From a virus, in the IMG/VR virus record IMGVR_UViG_3300031212_000020, positions 1 through 24,941 of that record: a stretch of 24,941 bases of DNA. One strand, given 5' to 3'. The notes below the pieces were generated by a model. The model searched no databases and was not told the origin of the DNA. It was given only the letters and a program-made list of their open reading frames with translations. Of this stretch, positions 13,861-20,923 are shown piece by piece. Numbering within the stretch: the stretch's first letter is position 1; each line of letters opens with the position of its first letter. The position numbers and the translations under genes are program-made.

Positions 13861-14095
13861 TGATCTGCTCCTGCACGCCCAGTTTCTCAACTGTTATCCG
13901 GTATTCAGGCTCGCCGTTTGCGTGGATCACCACCGGCTTACCGAATTGCAGAGTGTGTTCAGCCACGGCCACCAGTGCTTCCACCGTCACATCGCGCTTA
14001 TTCGCAGCCCATACCCTGCCACACTTAAGAAGGGTTCCGGCATAGATTGTGCCAGTAAGAGGGCTTGCTGCTACGTGGATCGGCTTACTGATCAT
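13850..14095 (-). CDS. Conserved small early protein, function unknown
   Basis: This 81-residue protein reads SPLTGTIYAGTLLKCGRVWAANKRDVTVEALVAVAEHTLQFGKPVVIHANGEPEYRITVEKLG. The SPLTGTIYAG start followed by W-A-x-K-x-D-V-T is a pattern I know from several phage hypothetical proteins. It suggests a small alpha/beta fold. It has no known function. It overlaps the 117-aa gene upstream by four bases (ATGA) and the next gene by eleven. Ten bases within this overlap include the ribosome site of the downstream gene. Confidence 0.7.
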   Translation of the reverse strand: MISKPIHVAASPLTGTIYAGTLLKCGRVWAANKRDVTVEALVAVAEHTLQFGKPVVIHANGEPEYRITVEKLGVQEQINDD

Positions 14096-14445
14096 CGGTC
14101 TTGCTCCTTATTAGCCTCGTTGCGCAGCCTTTCAACCTCTTCTTCAATAAGATCCATTGGGTCGGTTTCGCAATATATGCCTAGTTTTAATACTAATTTG
14201 TGAACTGCTTCTGCCTGTTTTGTAAGGATAAAGGCTTTTGAATAGTCTATACCCATCTGAAAACTACTACTTTTAAGCCCATGACGACTGGCCTGCCAGC
14301 CCATCCATTTACCGTGATAAATCTTCACTTCATCAAACCCAGCAGCACCAGGCAGGGCATCGTACTGCTCGCTTGCATCATTCCAAAAGACCCCTTTCGG
14401 CACTGAAAAACACTTTTCGAAATCCTTCCTGCTAACACTAATCAC
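14092..14445 (-). CDS. Early protein of unknown function (GTG start)
   Basis: This 117-residue protein begins at GTG (14443-14445) and reads MISVSRKDFEKCFSVPKGVFWNDASEQYD. A short motif, YHGKWMGWQASR, follows near residue 45, like the W-x-G-W-x-A-A motif of several small phage proteins. The C-terminal half is helical and acidic (DLIEEEVERLRNEANKEQDR). The start is supported by a perfect GGAGGT five bases upstream. It is also supported by an 8-base overlap (GTGATTAG) with the stop of the preceding frame. The same reading frame is open far upstream, which would make it look like a 255-aa protein, but the upstream part belongs to a different, frameshifted gene. Confidence 0.7.
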   Translation of the reverse strand: MISVSRKDFEKCFSVPKGVFWNDASEQYDALPGAAGFDEVKIYHGKWMGWQASRHGLKSSSFQMGIDYSKAFILTKQAEAVHKLVLKLGIYCETDPMDLIEEEVERLRNEANKEQDR

Positions 14446-14859
14446 AAGCCACCTCCGATGCCGCTTTGCGCTTCTGTTCAACGAACTGATCACGCCATTC
14501 CAGAGATTTTTCACAGGCTTCTTGATAGGTGTCGGCATAGATCCACTTTGCGGCGTAATAGCCCATGACATGCGGTGCGACTCATCAGCCTTTATGTTTT
14601 GCGGTACCGGTGTTGAGAACTTAACCAGGAAGCCGCTTTTTTCGTTATCCATCAAGTGATCGAATATCAGCCCGGGGTCGTCCAGATCGTAAGGTGGCTC
14701 TATTCCGATAGACTCCCACAGGGGCTCGGGGTCTTCTTCCATAAAAGCTTCTGTTGCTACAGGAGGAAATAAATCCTGTGCCAGCATAGTGGCCAGATGA
14801 ATGATTACTTCTGCCCTGATATTGCCTTCAAACATGCTATCGATTGTTTCGGTTTTCAC
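14438..14859 (-). pseudogene. Early gene with apparent single-base frameshift
   Basis: From GTG at 14857-14859 the frame encodes about 99 sensible residues, ending ...FSTPVPQNIKADESHRMSW. It then turns into basic low-quality sequence (ITPQSGSMPTPIKKP...). At that point another frame opens and reads GYYAAKWIYADTYQEACEKSLEWRDQFVEQKRKAASEVACD, stopping at TAG (14438-14440). That TAG overlaps the next GTG start by 8 bases, the normal operon layout. Adding one G to the GGG at 14563-14565 joins the two parts into a protein of about 139 residues. No standard slippery heptamer is present. A deletion or base-calling error is more likely than programmed frameshifting. Function is unknown. Confidence 0.65.
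14451..14456 (-). promoter_or_regulatory. Ribosome binding site that decides a GTG start
   Basis: GGAGGT on the minus strand, five bases before GTG 14443-14445. It shows that a separate protein starts here, although the same frame is open further upstream. Confidence 0.8.
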
Positions 14860-15254
14860 AATGCCATCCCCTGTCTTACTTCGTGATTCTTGTAAAACGC
14901 CCGGGCTTTATTCGCTATGCGCTGATGCCGGCGCCGGTAAACTGTGTTTTCTTTGACACCGTTCCGCCTGGCTATAACCGTAATCCGGTAGTTCGGCATT
15001 TTGTTGGCCTTGGCCAGATGGTATTCGCTACGTAATCGCTGAATTTCTGCGTTCTGGACGTCTGTTCGGCATTTCAGGTGTTTTGTTTCTGCTATCCATA
15101 TAGCAGTGGTGCTTACGAAAAACCGATCGGCGAGCACCTGGAGCGATCGCTGCCGCAAGTAATTCAGCAAGTAATCGCGCTGGTCCAGATCAGCGTCTAT
15201 GCTCCTTTGGGAGATAACGGACGTAGCCTTGGAAATCTTCTTTTTAACGGTCAC
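14856..15254 (-). CDS. Probable DNA-binding early protein, function unknown
   Basis: This 132-residue protein has two stretches that look like helix-turn-helix units, about residues 40-54 (VLADRFFVSTTAIWI) and 93-110 (VIARRNGVKENTVYRRRH). A highly basic linker and tail surround them. It is therefore probably a DNA- or RNA-binding regulator, but I cannot name a family. The start is GTG at 15252-15254, with GGAGG six bases upstream. It overlaps the preceding gene by eleven bases and the next GTG by four (GTGA). Confidence 0.65.
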   Translation of the reverse strand: MTVKKKISKATSVISQRSIDADLDQRDYLLNYLRQRSLQVLADRFFVSTTAIWIAETKHLKCRTDVQNAEIQRLRSEYHLAKANKMPNYRITVIARRNGVKENTVYRRRHQRIANKARAFYKNHEVRQGMAL

Positions 15255-15474
15255 CTCGTTCCTCCAGAATTTTTAAGGCCCTACGGGCATGCTTGCTTGC
15301 AAGCTTGCGAAGGGTTTTGTGCTCGCAACCATTGCAACCGGAAAGGCACCACCATTTGAATATGGCAGCCACACGTTCCAGGCATTCAGCCGGAAGATCC
15401 ATTGCCAGATTTTTTAGATCAATATCTGCATCTGATACCGATTGATTGAATTCTCTTGGGCGCTCAGTGCTCAT
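15244..15474 (-). CDS. Small Cys-containing early protein, function unknown
   Basis: This 76-residue protein has an acidic N-terminal half (NQSVSDADIDLKNLAMDLPAECLERVAAIFKWW). A compact Cys cluster, CLSGCNGCEH (about residues 43-52), follows, with a basic helix (KTLRKLASKHARRALKILEERGDR). The spacing could bind a metal ion, but no known zinc-finger pattern is evident. It overlaps the upstream gene by four bases (ATGA) and the downstream gene by eleven. Assignment as a gene rests on this packing and on codon-frame continuity. Confidence 0.6.
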   Translation of the reverse strand: MSTERPREFNQSVSDADIDLKNLAMDLPAECLERVAAIFKWWCLSGCNGCEHKTLRKLASKHARRALKILEERGDR

Positions 15475-15845
15475 GCCGCCACCTTCTTCAGCTCAGCTTC
15501 AATCCGTGTGTTGCGCGCTATCAGCCAGTCCAGGTAACGAATAAAGGTTTCAATCTCTACCATTCGGACCTGGTATTCTTCTCTGCACCGTTCAACCGTA
15601 GACCAGTCGTAGAAATCCAAATCAATACGGATAGCCGCGAGCTGTTCAGGCAACTCGAATTCTTTTTCGTAACGGGTGTTCGCTGGCATTACCCGAACAT
15701 CAAAATTCTCACAATGGGCGCTGACATGCGCATGAAACTGAACAAGACCTCGGCGGTTAATGACCATGCCTTGTAAAAAAATCTCTTCCATAACCAGGTA
15801 GAGGTTATCGATCATCTGTTCTTTTGTTAGCGTCTGATTTTCCAT
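15471..15845 (-). CDS. Early protein of unknown function
   Basis: This 125-residue protein starts at ATG 15843-15845, with GGGAG seven bases before it. It reads MENQTLTKEQMIDNLYLVMEEIFLQGMVINRRGLVQFHAHVSAHCENFDVRVMP near the N-terminus. A repeat-free acidic/basic helical end follows (YQVRMVEIETFIRYLDWLIARNTRIEAELKKVAA). The HAHVSAH segment has three histidines, but no metal-site family is recognised. An apparent 214-residue frame is an open extension into the next gene's antisense reading and is not used. No function can be assigned. Confidence 0.65.
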   Translation of the reverse strand: MENQTLTKEQMIDNLYLVMEEIFLQGMVINRRGLVQFHAHVSAHCENFDVRVMPANTRYEKEFELPEQLAAIRIDLDFYDWSTVERCREEYQVRMVEIETFIRYLDWLIARNTRIEAELKKVAA

Positions 15846-15906
15846 AATGTTCTCCCTATATACCGCGTGTTCGTTTTTGGTGTTGCAGTGCTGCATGGCA
15901 ATCAAT

Positions 15907-16320
15907 TCAGGTTTGGCCTTTACGACAGATTTCCCCAGCTTCTTCCAGGGAATCCACTGTTCCCCACCAGGTGGGGCGATCCCATGCGCCGCCGTCCAGA
16001 CACTCCACCCAGTAGTGGGTCTGTTCGCCGTGTTGCCTGGTGGTGATGTAGGGCCGGTACCACCAGAAGCGGTGACTTTCGAGCCGCTCGTCGTTTGGGG
16101 TGACTGAAAACCCATCGGGCAAGATTGGATCCAGCGCGTACCCTTCGATCACGGTGTGCACCTGCTTATTTGTTATTGCCGCGACAACGTTATCCTTTAG
16201 TGCGGCGGTCATCGTCTCTGCCAGCAACTCAAGTTCTGTCAGGGTCATTTCGTCGGTGCTCTGCATTAGTACCTCTAGAACGTCCAGGGTCTGTTGAAGG
16301 TGACTGCTGTTCGTGTCCAT
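15907..16320 (-). CDS. Conserved early protein, function unknown
   Basis: This 137-residue protein starts at ATG 16318-16320, with GGAG eight bases upstream. The N-terminal half is helical (LQQTLDVLEVLMQSTDEMTLTELELLAETMTAAL). The C-terminal half is rich in aromatic residues (HRFWWYRPYITTRQHGEQTHYWVECLDGGAWDRPTWWGTVDSLEEA). The aromatic part looks like a compact beta domain, but I do not recognise it. About sixty non-coding bases separate it from the next gene, one of the few gaps in this operon. Confidence 0.65.
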   Translation of the reverse strand: MDTNSSHLQQTLDVLEVLMQSTDEMTLTELELLAETMTAALKDNVVAAITNKQVHTVIEGYALDPILPDGFSVTPNDERLESHRFWWYRPYITTRQHGEQTHYWVECLDGGAWDRPTWWGTVDSLEEAGEICRKGQT

Positions 16321-16353
16321 CGGTTATCTCCAGTTAGAATTTTCAGCTTTTAT

Positions 16354-16572
16354 TTATCGGTAGTTCCGGGCTTTCGCTTCCAGCAGGTGCTGGCACTCGA
16401 CGCAAGTGGGACACCCCGGCGCGGCTTTGCGCCTGGCTTCGGGGATTAGCTCGCCGCACTGTTCGCAATCAGGGGCTGTGCTTAGGTAGCTGTTCAGTTC
16501 CAGCTGGGCGCGCAGCGCGGTTTCGAGGGATTGCTCGATGTAGGCGTCGGCAACGTCGGCTTCATCGGCCAT
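16354..16572 (-). CDS. TraR/DksA-type C4 zinc-finger protein
   Basis: This 72-residue protein has a helical N-terminal half (ADAYIEQSLETALRAQLELN) and the C-terminal C4 finger CEQCGELIPEARRKAAPGCPTCVECQ, the signature of the TraR/DksA family. Full DksA has a long coiled coil. Short forms like TraR enter the RNA polymerase secondary channel and change initiation without ppGpp. Many P2-like phages carry one among the early genes. The ATG has GGAG about ten bases upstream and overlaps the preceding gene by eleven bases. A likely role is shifting host transcription during lytic growth, inferred from the family. Confidence 0.88.
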   Translation of the reverse strand: MADEADVADAYIEQSLETALRAQLELNSYLSTAPDCEQCGELIPEARRKAAPGCPTCVECQHLLEAKARNYR

Positions 16573-16798
16573 CGTTCAAGTACTCCGTTGCGTTGGCGCT
16601 TAAATCTTTGGCCGGTACCAGGCGCACAATTCCGGCTTCCATGCAGGCGGCAGCCTGCTCTGCGGAATCAAACACCAGCACCATGGCCACGTGGTGGTGC
16701 ACACGGCCGTGGTCTTCGTTGATGACTGTCAGCTCGCCAATGTCGTGCAGGCGGGCGGCTGGGGCTTGTTCGGTTGTTATTGCTACTGCTTGGGTCAT
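16562..16798 (-). CDS. Small early protein after the primase, function unknown
   Basis: This 78-residue protein reads LHDIGELTVINEDHGRVHHHVAMVLVFDSAEQAAACMEAGIVRLV. It has an HHH stretch and alternating hydrophobic segments suggesting a small alpha/beta fold. I do not recognise it. The start has a weak GGA upstream. It lies 27 bases after the primase gene ends and overlaps the DksA-type gene by eleven bases, so it is co-transcribed with both. Confidence 0.6.
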   Translation of the reverse strand: MTQAVAITTEQAPAARLHDIGELTVINEDHGRVHHHVAMVLVFDSAEQAAACMEAGIVRLVPAKDLSANATEYLNDGR

Positions 16799-16825
16799 AA
16801 GGTTTTCCGGTTTTTAGGTAGAGGT

Positions 16826-19537
16826 CTAGGCTTCGGCTTCAAAAATCCAGCAACGCACGGTGGCGCTGCCCAGGGCATTTCCTTCGCGGCGGAGGACGCT
16901 CCGCACGGTTCGGCTCGATTCAATAAATTTTCGGCTGCGGCTGGTTTTCAGGTGCCGCTTCAATTCGGTGATGGGCGGAATGCGCAGCTTTGCTTCAGCG
17001 CACACTTGCTCGAAGTGCTTAAGGTTGACGGCAATCAGGCTGTCGTCGTCGTAGTGGTTCAGGGTGGCGGTGCTGCTCTGGCCTTCGATGTAGTCGAACG
17101 CTTCCCAGAATTCCTGAACCATGGGGTGGTCAGCGTTCACGGCGGTTTGCCGTTCGATGGCCATGCCCTGCACCATTTCACGGGCGGGTTCCAGGTAACT
17201 TTCGGGCAGCAGCTGCAGGCCGTCTGGGCCCAGGCAGTCCAGCAGCGCCATAATCTGGCTGTGGTTTTTGGCTATCCGGTGAATGCGTATGTCTGGTAAC
17301 TCGGAAAGCGCTTTTTCATAGATAGGTGACCGCTCGCAGATAATCCGCATCAGCGAGGCTTCCGCCGTGGCCGCTTGCAGAATAAAGCCGCTCACCTGTT
17401 CCATGGGTGTGCGCTCCAGGCGTTCGGCCAGGGCCTTGGTTGTTTCGCTGTGGCCTTGGCGCGTTACGTTCAGGTGCACAATCCGCTGCAGTACGGCATC
17501 GCTTGCCGACACCTGGGCGTTCTGGCTGATCACCACGGCGCCGCGGAACGGTGGCTCGTAAGTGTCGTTGCCGCCGTTCTTCATGCCACGGCTGCGAACA
17601 GACCGGCCGTTGTAGGCCGTTTTTAGTTCGTCCCAATCAAACTGGCGCTGCTTTGCGCCGGCGCCGTCCTGGTCCCGATCGGACTCGATCAGCACTACCG
17701 GCAAGTTGGACACCTGGGCGAAGTTACGAGCCCGGGCTGCAAGGGTGGCTTTGCTGGGGTCGAATCCTTCGTAATCCTGCCGGCCAACCAGTTTCCACAG
17801 GAATTCGATCAGCGTGGATTTACCAGAACCGGCTTCGCCCACTATCTCGATGAACGGGAAAGACTTGTGCGCCCGCCGGATCTGCTCGGCAAACAGGCTG
17901 CCCAGCCAGTACGCCAGGGCAATAACGCCCTTAGGGCCAAAACAGTTGGCCAAGTCCAATGCCCAGCCGTGCTGGTAGTCGGCACGGTTGTTGTTGATTT
18001 TCAGTGCCACCGACTCAGAGAGCGTTTTCACGCTCATTCGGCCGATGTCGTAATAGTCCTCGTCATTCAGTTCGTAGATGCTGCCGTGGCTTACGGCCAA
18101 CTCTGGGAACACCCAGGTTTCGTGCTCTTTGCTATAGCCAATGAAGTCGATAGTCTCTACGGTTTTAATGCCGCTGATCTGTTGTTTCAGCAGCCGGTCT
18201 AACTGCTGGCTGCTGCCGGTCCATACCGCACCAGGTGCAACGCTTAGCAGGCGCTTTTTGAATTCGCTGGCGCTGGCCAGCTGGCCGCCACTGAAGGTGT
18301 TTTTTACCGGCCGGCCATCGTGTGGGAATTCCACGCGGGTGTAGTACCAGCTTTCATCCGTCACTTTGTTGGCCAGGTAATACAAAAAACTGACGTGGCT
18401 GTTGGCGATTTCAGAAACGGCGTTGCACTGGTCCAGCGCTCTGTCGCGGATTTCGCGATCGGTCAGGGTTTCGCTGGATTCTTCCTGGTCATTTACGGCT
18501 TTCTGAAATTCGTCCATGTTCAGGCGGAACCAGAATAGGCGGTTGCCGTAATCGAACGGGAAGTCGCGCTTTCCGGTGTGGTTGAAAATGTGGGTGGCTT
18601 TTTCGCCAGCGCTGCGAGCGATGACCAGGTCACCCTGGTGCCGTGGCTCTTTGGTCAGCAGTTCGCCGTCTTCACTGACCAGTTCGCCGCGCTGCCATGC
18701 GTCGTTCCAGTCGCGCTTCTCTTTACCCACCGGCGCGATAACAGCGGCGCCGATCAGCCAGCCCGCGGCGCGGGAAATGCGGGCGAACTTCTGAACGTAA
18801 CGAACGCCAGCGCTGTCGCCGTCTAAGGCCCAAATTAAACGCGGGGGTTTATTGCCAGCGGCTTCACACAGACCAGAGACCTGTTCCAGAAGCTTTTCCG
18901 GGTAGTTGTTGCAGCTGAACGCGGCAACGGCAGCAATGCCAGCGTGGTACAACGCGATGGCGTCGAATATGCCCTCCACTATCCACAGCTCTGACACCTG
19001 GGAAAGGTCCAGCCCGGGCGGTACCCAAGCCTGACCACGGAAGTTGGCACCTTTGTTGAAGTGGGCTTTCATCTTGCCGAAGCGGTCCGGCTTATCGATG
19101 ATGCGTTCCCAGTAGTCGGTACCGTTAATGGCAAAGCGCACTGTTGCTGATGAAATATTGCGGTGGTAATCCCAGTAGGTTTCCTGGCTGTACCAGCCCT
19201 GAACTTTGTCCAGGGCAAAGCCGCGGCCGTGCTCCATGTACGCATCGGCCACTTCGGTACCGCTGGCCTTTTCGCCTGGCTTTAAGTCGCGCTTTGCGAA
19301 GCGTTCTGTCCAGCTGTCGAACAGTTCCGGGAACAATTGCTTTACGTGGTGTGAATCGCCGCACTTTGATTCCCGCCCGCAGCGGATCATCCAGGGCGCA
19401 TCCAGCGAGGTGAACGCCTCTTTTTTTCCGCAGCTGGGGCACAGCAACCGGCGCACATATTTCGCGTCGGTGCTCTCTTTGCCGCCAAAGTCGCTTTTTA
19501 GCCGGGAAATGATGTCCGACCGCAGGTGGTCTTGCAT
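16826..19537 (-). CDS. Replicative primase-helicase (TOPRIM plus SF3-like ATPase)
   Basis: This 903-residue protein is the probable replication initiator. The N-terminal zinc-binding unit has Cys33, Cys36, Cys53 and Cys59 (CPSCG...CGRESKC). A TOPRIM primase core follows at about 183-260, with VEGIFDAIAL (Glu188, Asp192) and the acidic pair in ALDGDSAG. A long middle region precedes a helicase-type ATPase: Walker A GEAGSGKST (about 567-575), Walker B PVVLIESD (about 613-620), and a sensor/arginine-finger segment VVISQNAQ...LQRIVHL. The order and content resemble P4 alpha and SaPI replication proteins, not the P2 gene A rolling-circle nuclease. The ATG at 19535-19537 has GGAG seven bases upstream. 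A longer frame to 19714 overlaps the preceding gene. Confidence 0.93.
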   Translation of the reverse strand: MQDHLRSDIISRLKSDFGGKESTDAKYVRRLLCPSCGKKEAFTSLDAPWMIRCGRESKCGDSHHVKQLFPELFDSWTERFAKRDLKPGEKASGTEVADAYMEHGRGFALDKVQGWYSQETYWDYHRNISSATVRFAINGTDYWERIIDKPDRFGKMKAHFNKGANFRGQAWVPPGLDLSQVSELWIVEGIFDAIALYHAGIAAVAAFSCNNYPEKLLEQVSGLCEAAGNKPPRLIWALDGDSAGVRYVQKFARISRAAGWLIGAAVIAPVGKEKRDWNDAWQRGELVSEDGELLTKEPRHQGDLVIARSAGEKATHIFNHTGKRDFPFDYGNRLFWFRLNMDEFQKAVNDQEESSETLTDREIRDRALDQCNAVSEIANSHVSFLYYLANKVTDESWYYTRVEFPHDGRPVKNTFSGGQLASASEFKKRLLSVAPGAVWTGSSQQLDRLLKQQISGIKTVETIDFIGYSKEHETWVFPELAVSHGSIYELNDEDYYDIGRMSVKTLSESVALKINNNRADYQHGWALDLANCFGPKGVIALAYWLGSLFAEQIRRAHKSFPFIEIVGEAGSGKSTLIEFLWKLVGRQDYEGFDPSKATLAARARNFAQVSNLPVVLIESDRDQDGAGAKQRQFDWDELKTAYNGRSVRSRGMKNGGNDTYEPPFRGAVVISQNAQVSASDAVLQRIVHLNVTRQGHSETTKALAERLERTPMEQVSGFILQAATAEASLMRIICERSPIYEKALSELPDIRIHRIAKNHSQIMALLDCLGPDGLQLLPESYLEPAREMVQGMAIERQTAVNADHPMVQEFWEAFDYIEGQSSTATLNHYDDDSLIAVNLKHFEQVCAEAKLRIPPITELKRHLKTSRSRKFIESSRTVRSVLRREGNALGSATVRCWIFEAEA

Positions 19538-19550
19538 TTGTAGCTCCGGG

Positions 19551-19892
19551 TTAGGCTTGGATGTGCGTAACAGGGTTGGCGTTGTCGCGCAGATGGAGCA
19601 GTTCGCGGATTGAAAAAACGGAGGTTCTGCCGGTGCTGGCGTCGAAAATAACAACGGTGTTGCCGGTGGTAAGGCTGACATCAATGAAAGCCGCAGGCAT
19701 GCCCACGTCTTCAAGGTCTGCCCACACTGATAAAGCCAGTATGGCTGCGCGCCGGCGGCTGCAGTTGAACTCTTCCATCAGGCTGTCCACTACTTTCTCA
19801 ACGCAGTCATTGGCGCTGTGGCTGTGCTTGCGCAGGGCCATCAACTGGCGGTAGGCGGCGTCGGTCATGATTTGTTTTGCGATAGCGGTCAT
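19551..19892 (-). CDS. Early protein before the primase, function unknown
   Basis: This 113-residue protein reads MTAIAKQIMTDAAYRQLMALRKHSHSANDCVEKVVDSLMEEFNCSRRRAAILALSVWADLEDV. A short hydrophobic beta part follows (AFIDVSLTTGNTVVIFDASTGRTSVFSIRELLHL). The helical first half, with CSRRRAA, could bind nucleic acid, but no family is recognised. The ATG at 19890-19892 has AGGA eight bases upstream. It ends 13 bases before the primase start, so a replication-related role is possible but unproven. Confidence 0.65.
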   Translation of the reverse strand: MTAIAKQIMTDAAYRQLMALRKHSHSANDCVEKVVDSLMEEFNCSRRRAAILALSVWADLEDVGMPAAFIDVSLTTGNTVVIFDASTGRTSVFSIRELLHLRDNANPVTHIQA

Positions 19893-19920
19893 GTTCGTGT
19901 CCTTTCGTGTTTTTGATGCG

Positions 19921-20214
19921 TTACGGCGTTTGTTCTTTGTCTTCACCCAGCAGGGCCATTTGCAGGTGGCGCTGTATGCTTTCGGTGAACGGAATGCGCT
20001 TGTCTTTCTCATGGCCGGTGTAAGAAAGCCGTGCCACGTGTTCGATGTGAATCACGCCGCGGTAGCCGCACTCGATGTCTTGGCACATCACGTATCCGCG
20101 CTTCAGCAGTGGGTCTATCTCCTGGCTGGTGCGCATCCGACAAATGCCGCCGCAATCGGGGCAGAAAATGCGCATGTAATTTCGCTTCATGGGCGTTTTA
20201 ACTTTGGCTTTCAC
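19921..20214 (-). CDS. ogr: Ogr/Delta-type zinc-finger late gene activator
   Basis: This 97-residue protein carries Cys18-X2-Cys21-X22-Cys44-X4-Cys49 (FCPDCGG...VMCQDIECGYRG), exactly the spacing of the P2 Ogr and P4 Delta zinc finger. Ogr binds dyads upstream of late promoters and contacts the RNA polymerase alpha subunit. A GTG start at 20212-20214 is chosen. It overlaps the upstream stop by four bases (GTGA) and has GGGAG nine bases upstream. An internal ATG gives an 89-aa form. In P2, ogr lies next to D under its own control. Here it sits in the early operon before the primase, so early transcription should directly trigger late genes. Confidence 0.88.
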   Translation of the reverse strand: MKAKVKTPMKRNYMRIFCPDCGGICRMRTSQEIDPLLKRGYVMCQDIECGYRGVIHIEHVARLSYTGHEKDKRIPFTESIQRHLQMALLGEDKEQTP

Positions 20215-20399
20215 TTGCGTGGGCTCCCTACTGCGTGAATGGCACGGTTGCGCCCGGTTAACTTCAGGCTGGATTGCTTCAGCCGCTGTTTCAGCAGCCA
20301 TTCGGCCGCCTGGTCAATAGTCGCTAATCTCTCTTGGTGTCGGATGGATTCGAGCAATTGCTCCTGTTCTTCTGTCAGCTCGACGTTCAGTTCAGGCAT
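20211..20399 (-). CDS. Small conserved early protein, function unknown
   Basis: This 62-residue protein reads MPELNVELTEEQEQLLESIRHQERLATIDQAAEWLLKQRLKQSSLKLTGRNRAIHAV. It has a short strand, then two helices and a basic tail, a pattern like small ribbon-helix-helix or antitoxin-type DNA-binding proteins. From memory, similar proteins are found near ogr in other P2-like phages. A GAGG ribosome site lies about nine bases before the ATG. Its stop overlaps the ogr GTG by four bases, so the two are translationally coupled. Confidence 0.7.
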   Translation of the reverse strand: MPELNVELTEEQEQLLESIRHQERLATIDQAAEWLLKQRLKQSSLKLTGRNRAIHAVGSPRK

Positions 20400-20425
20400 T
20401 TTTCATGGCCTCAAAAGGTGCGAAT

Positions 20426-20632
20426 TTACAACTCGGTTTTACTGTGCCCAAAAGCCATGCTTAGTGCGGAGGGAAGCAATGCGGCCTCGGCTTGAGCGAT
20501 CAGCATCTGGCGCACCAGGCCGGCACGATCGGTGCCGGTGTAGTTCACCAGGGCGGTGATCAACGCAGCTTCGTAATCGTCCAGGTTGATGCTGACGCGG
20601 TGTTTCCGGATGCGTTTAGGGTCCTGATACAT
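20426..20632 (-). CDS. Small early protein, possible ribbon-helix-helix
   Basis: This 68-residue protein starts at ATG 20630-20632, where AAGGAGA stands seven bases upstream. A longer frame from 20662 lacks such a site. The text RKHRVSINLDDYEAALITALVNYTGTDRAGLVRQMLIAQAEAALLPSA gives one strand followed by two helices, typical of Arc/CopG-like folds. It lies second in the early operon after the Arc-like regulator. A regulatory or DNA-binding role is likely, but no target is evident. Confidence 0.7.
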   Translation of the reverse strand: MYQDPKRIRKHRVSINLDDYEAALITALVNYTGTDRAGLVRQMLIAQAEAALLPSALSMAFGHSKTEL

Positions 20633-20658
20633 GGCAACTCTCCTTAAAGGATCTAACT

Positions 20659-20859
20659 TCAAGCGGATTTCTGGTGCTTATAGAGTTCCAGACCAGCCAG
20701 GAAGAACACTCTGGCCTGGGCCGCCATAGAACGGTTTTCGGTGGTGGCGATGTTGATTAGCTGGTCGCGCTCCTCTTGAAGGAGGCGAAGGCCAACCGGC
20801 TTTTCAACAACAACACCATCGGGAGCGCGATTGCGGATGGGTTTATTGGTTTGGCGCAT
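20659..20859 (-). CDS. Arc/CopG-like regulator, first gene of the early operon
   Basis: This 66-residue protein is divergent from the repressor gene, the place taken by cox in P2. It has a basic, flexible N-terminus (RQTNKPIRNRAPDG). A ribbon-helix-helix-like core follows: VVEKPVGLRLLQEERDQLINIATTENRSMAAQARVFFLAGLELYK. It is therefore not a Cox-type helix-turn-helix protein, but it may do the same job as a Cro-like repressor of the lysogeny promoter. The ATG at 20857-20859 has GAGGA eight bases upstream. A perfect inverted repeat (20870-20892) in its leader could be its own operator. Confidence 0.75.
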   Translation of the reverse strand: MRQTNKPIRNRAPDGVVVEKPVGLRLLQEERDQLINIATTENRSMAAQARVFFLAGLELYKHQKSA

Positions 20860-20869
20860 GGTGTATCCT

Positions 20870-20892
20870 CTGTGTGTTATTTCGTTACACAG
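20870..20892. promoter_or_regulatory. Inverted repeat in the early leader, candidate operator
   Basis: CTGTGT (20870-20875) and ACACAG (20887-20892) are perfect reverse complements 11 bases apart. They lie between the early -10 box and the Arc-like gene start, overlapping the expected transcription start. This is a good place for autoregulation. Confidence 0.5.
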
Positions 20893-20893
20893 A

Positions 20894-20923
20894 ATGATAG
20901 ACCCCAATCCACAAGCCTGTAAA
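20894..20923 (-). promoter_or_regulatory. Candidate leftward early promoter
   Basis: On the minus strand, TTTACA (-35, 20918-20923) and TATCAT (-10, 20894-20899) are 18 bases apart, followed by the Arc-like gene. It lies in the short switch region between the divergent repressor and early genes. The ACAAT dyad at 20923-20938 touches its -35 box. Confidence 0.55.

Noticed and set aside
13322-14203. Long plus-strand ORF (293 aa) opposite xis and neighbouring genes
   Set aside because: It lies antisense to well-supported overlapping early genes with ribosome sites. Its product is low-complexity and resembles no family.
14092-14859. Single 255-aa protein on the minus strand
   Set aside because: The middle third is low-quality, another frame there is clearly coding, and a perfect GGAGGT-GTG start marks a separate second gene. 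I treat it as a frameshifted gene plus a 117-aa gene.
15471-16115. 214-aa version of the 125-aa early gene
   Set aside because: The extra N-terminal part is antisense-like, rich in Pro, Thr and Gly, and overlaps the next gene. A clear GGGAG-led ATG lies at 15845.
16691-17299. Plus-strand ORF (202 aa) opposite the primase gene end
   Set aside because: It is antisense to the conserved helicase region, and its Val/Gly/Phe-rich composition is typical of a shadow frame.
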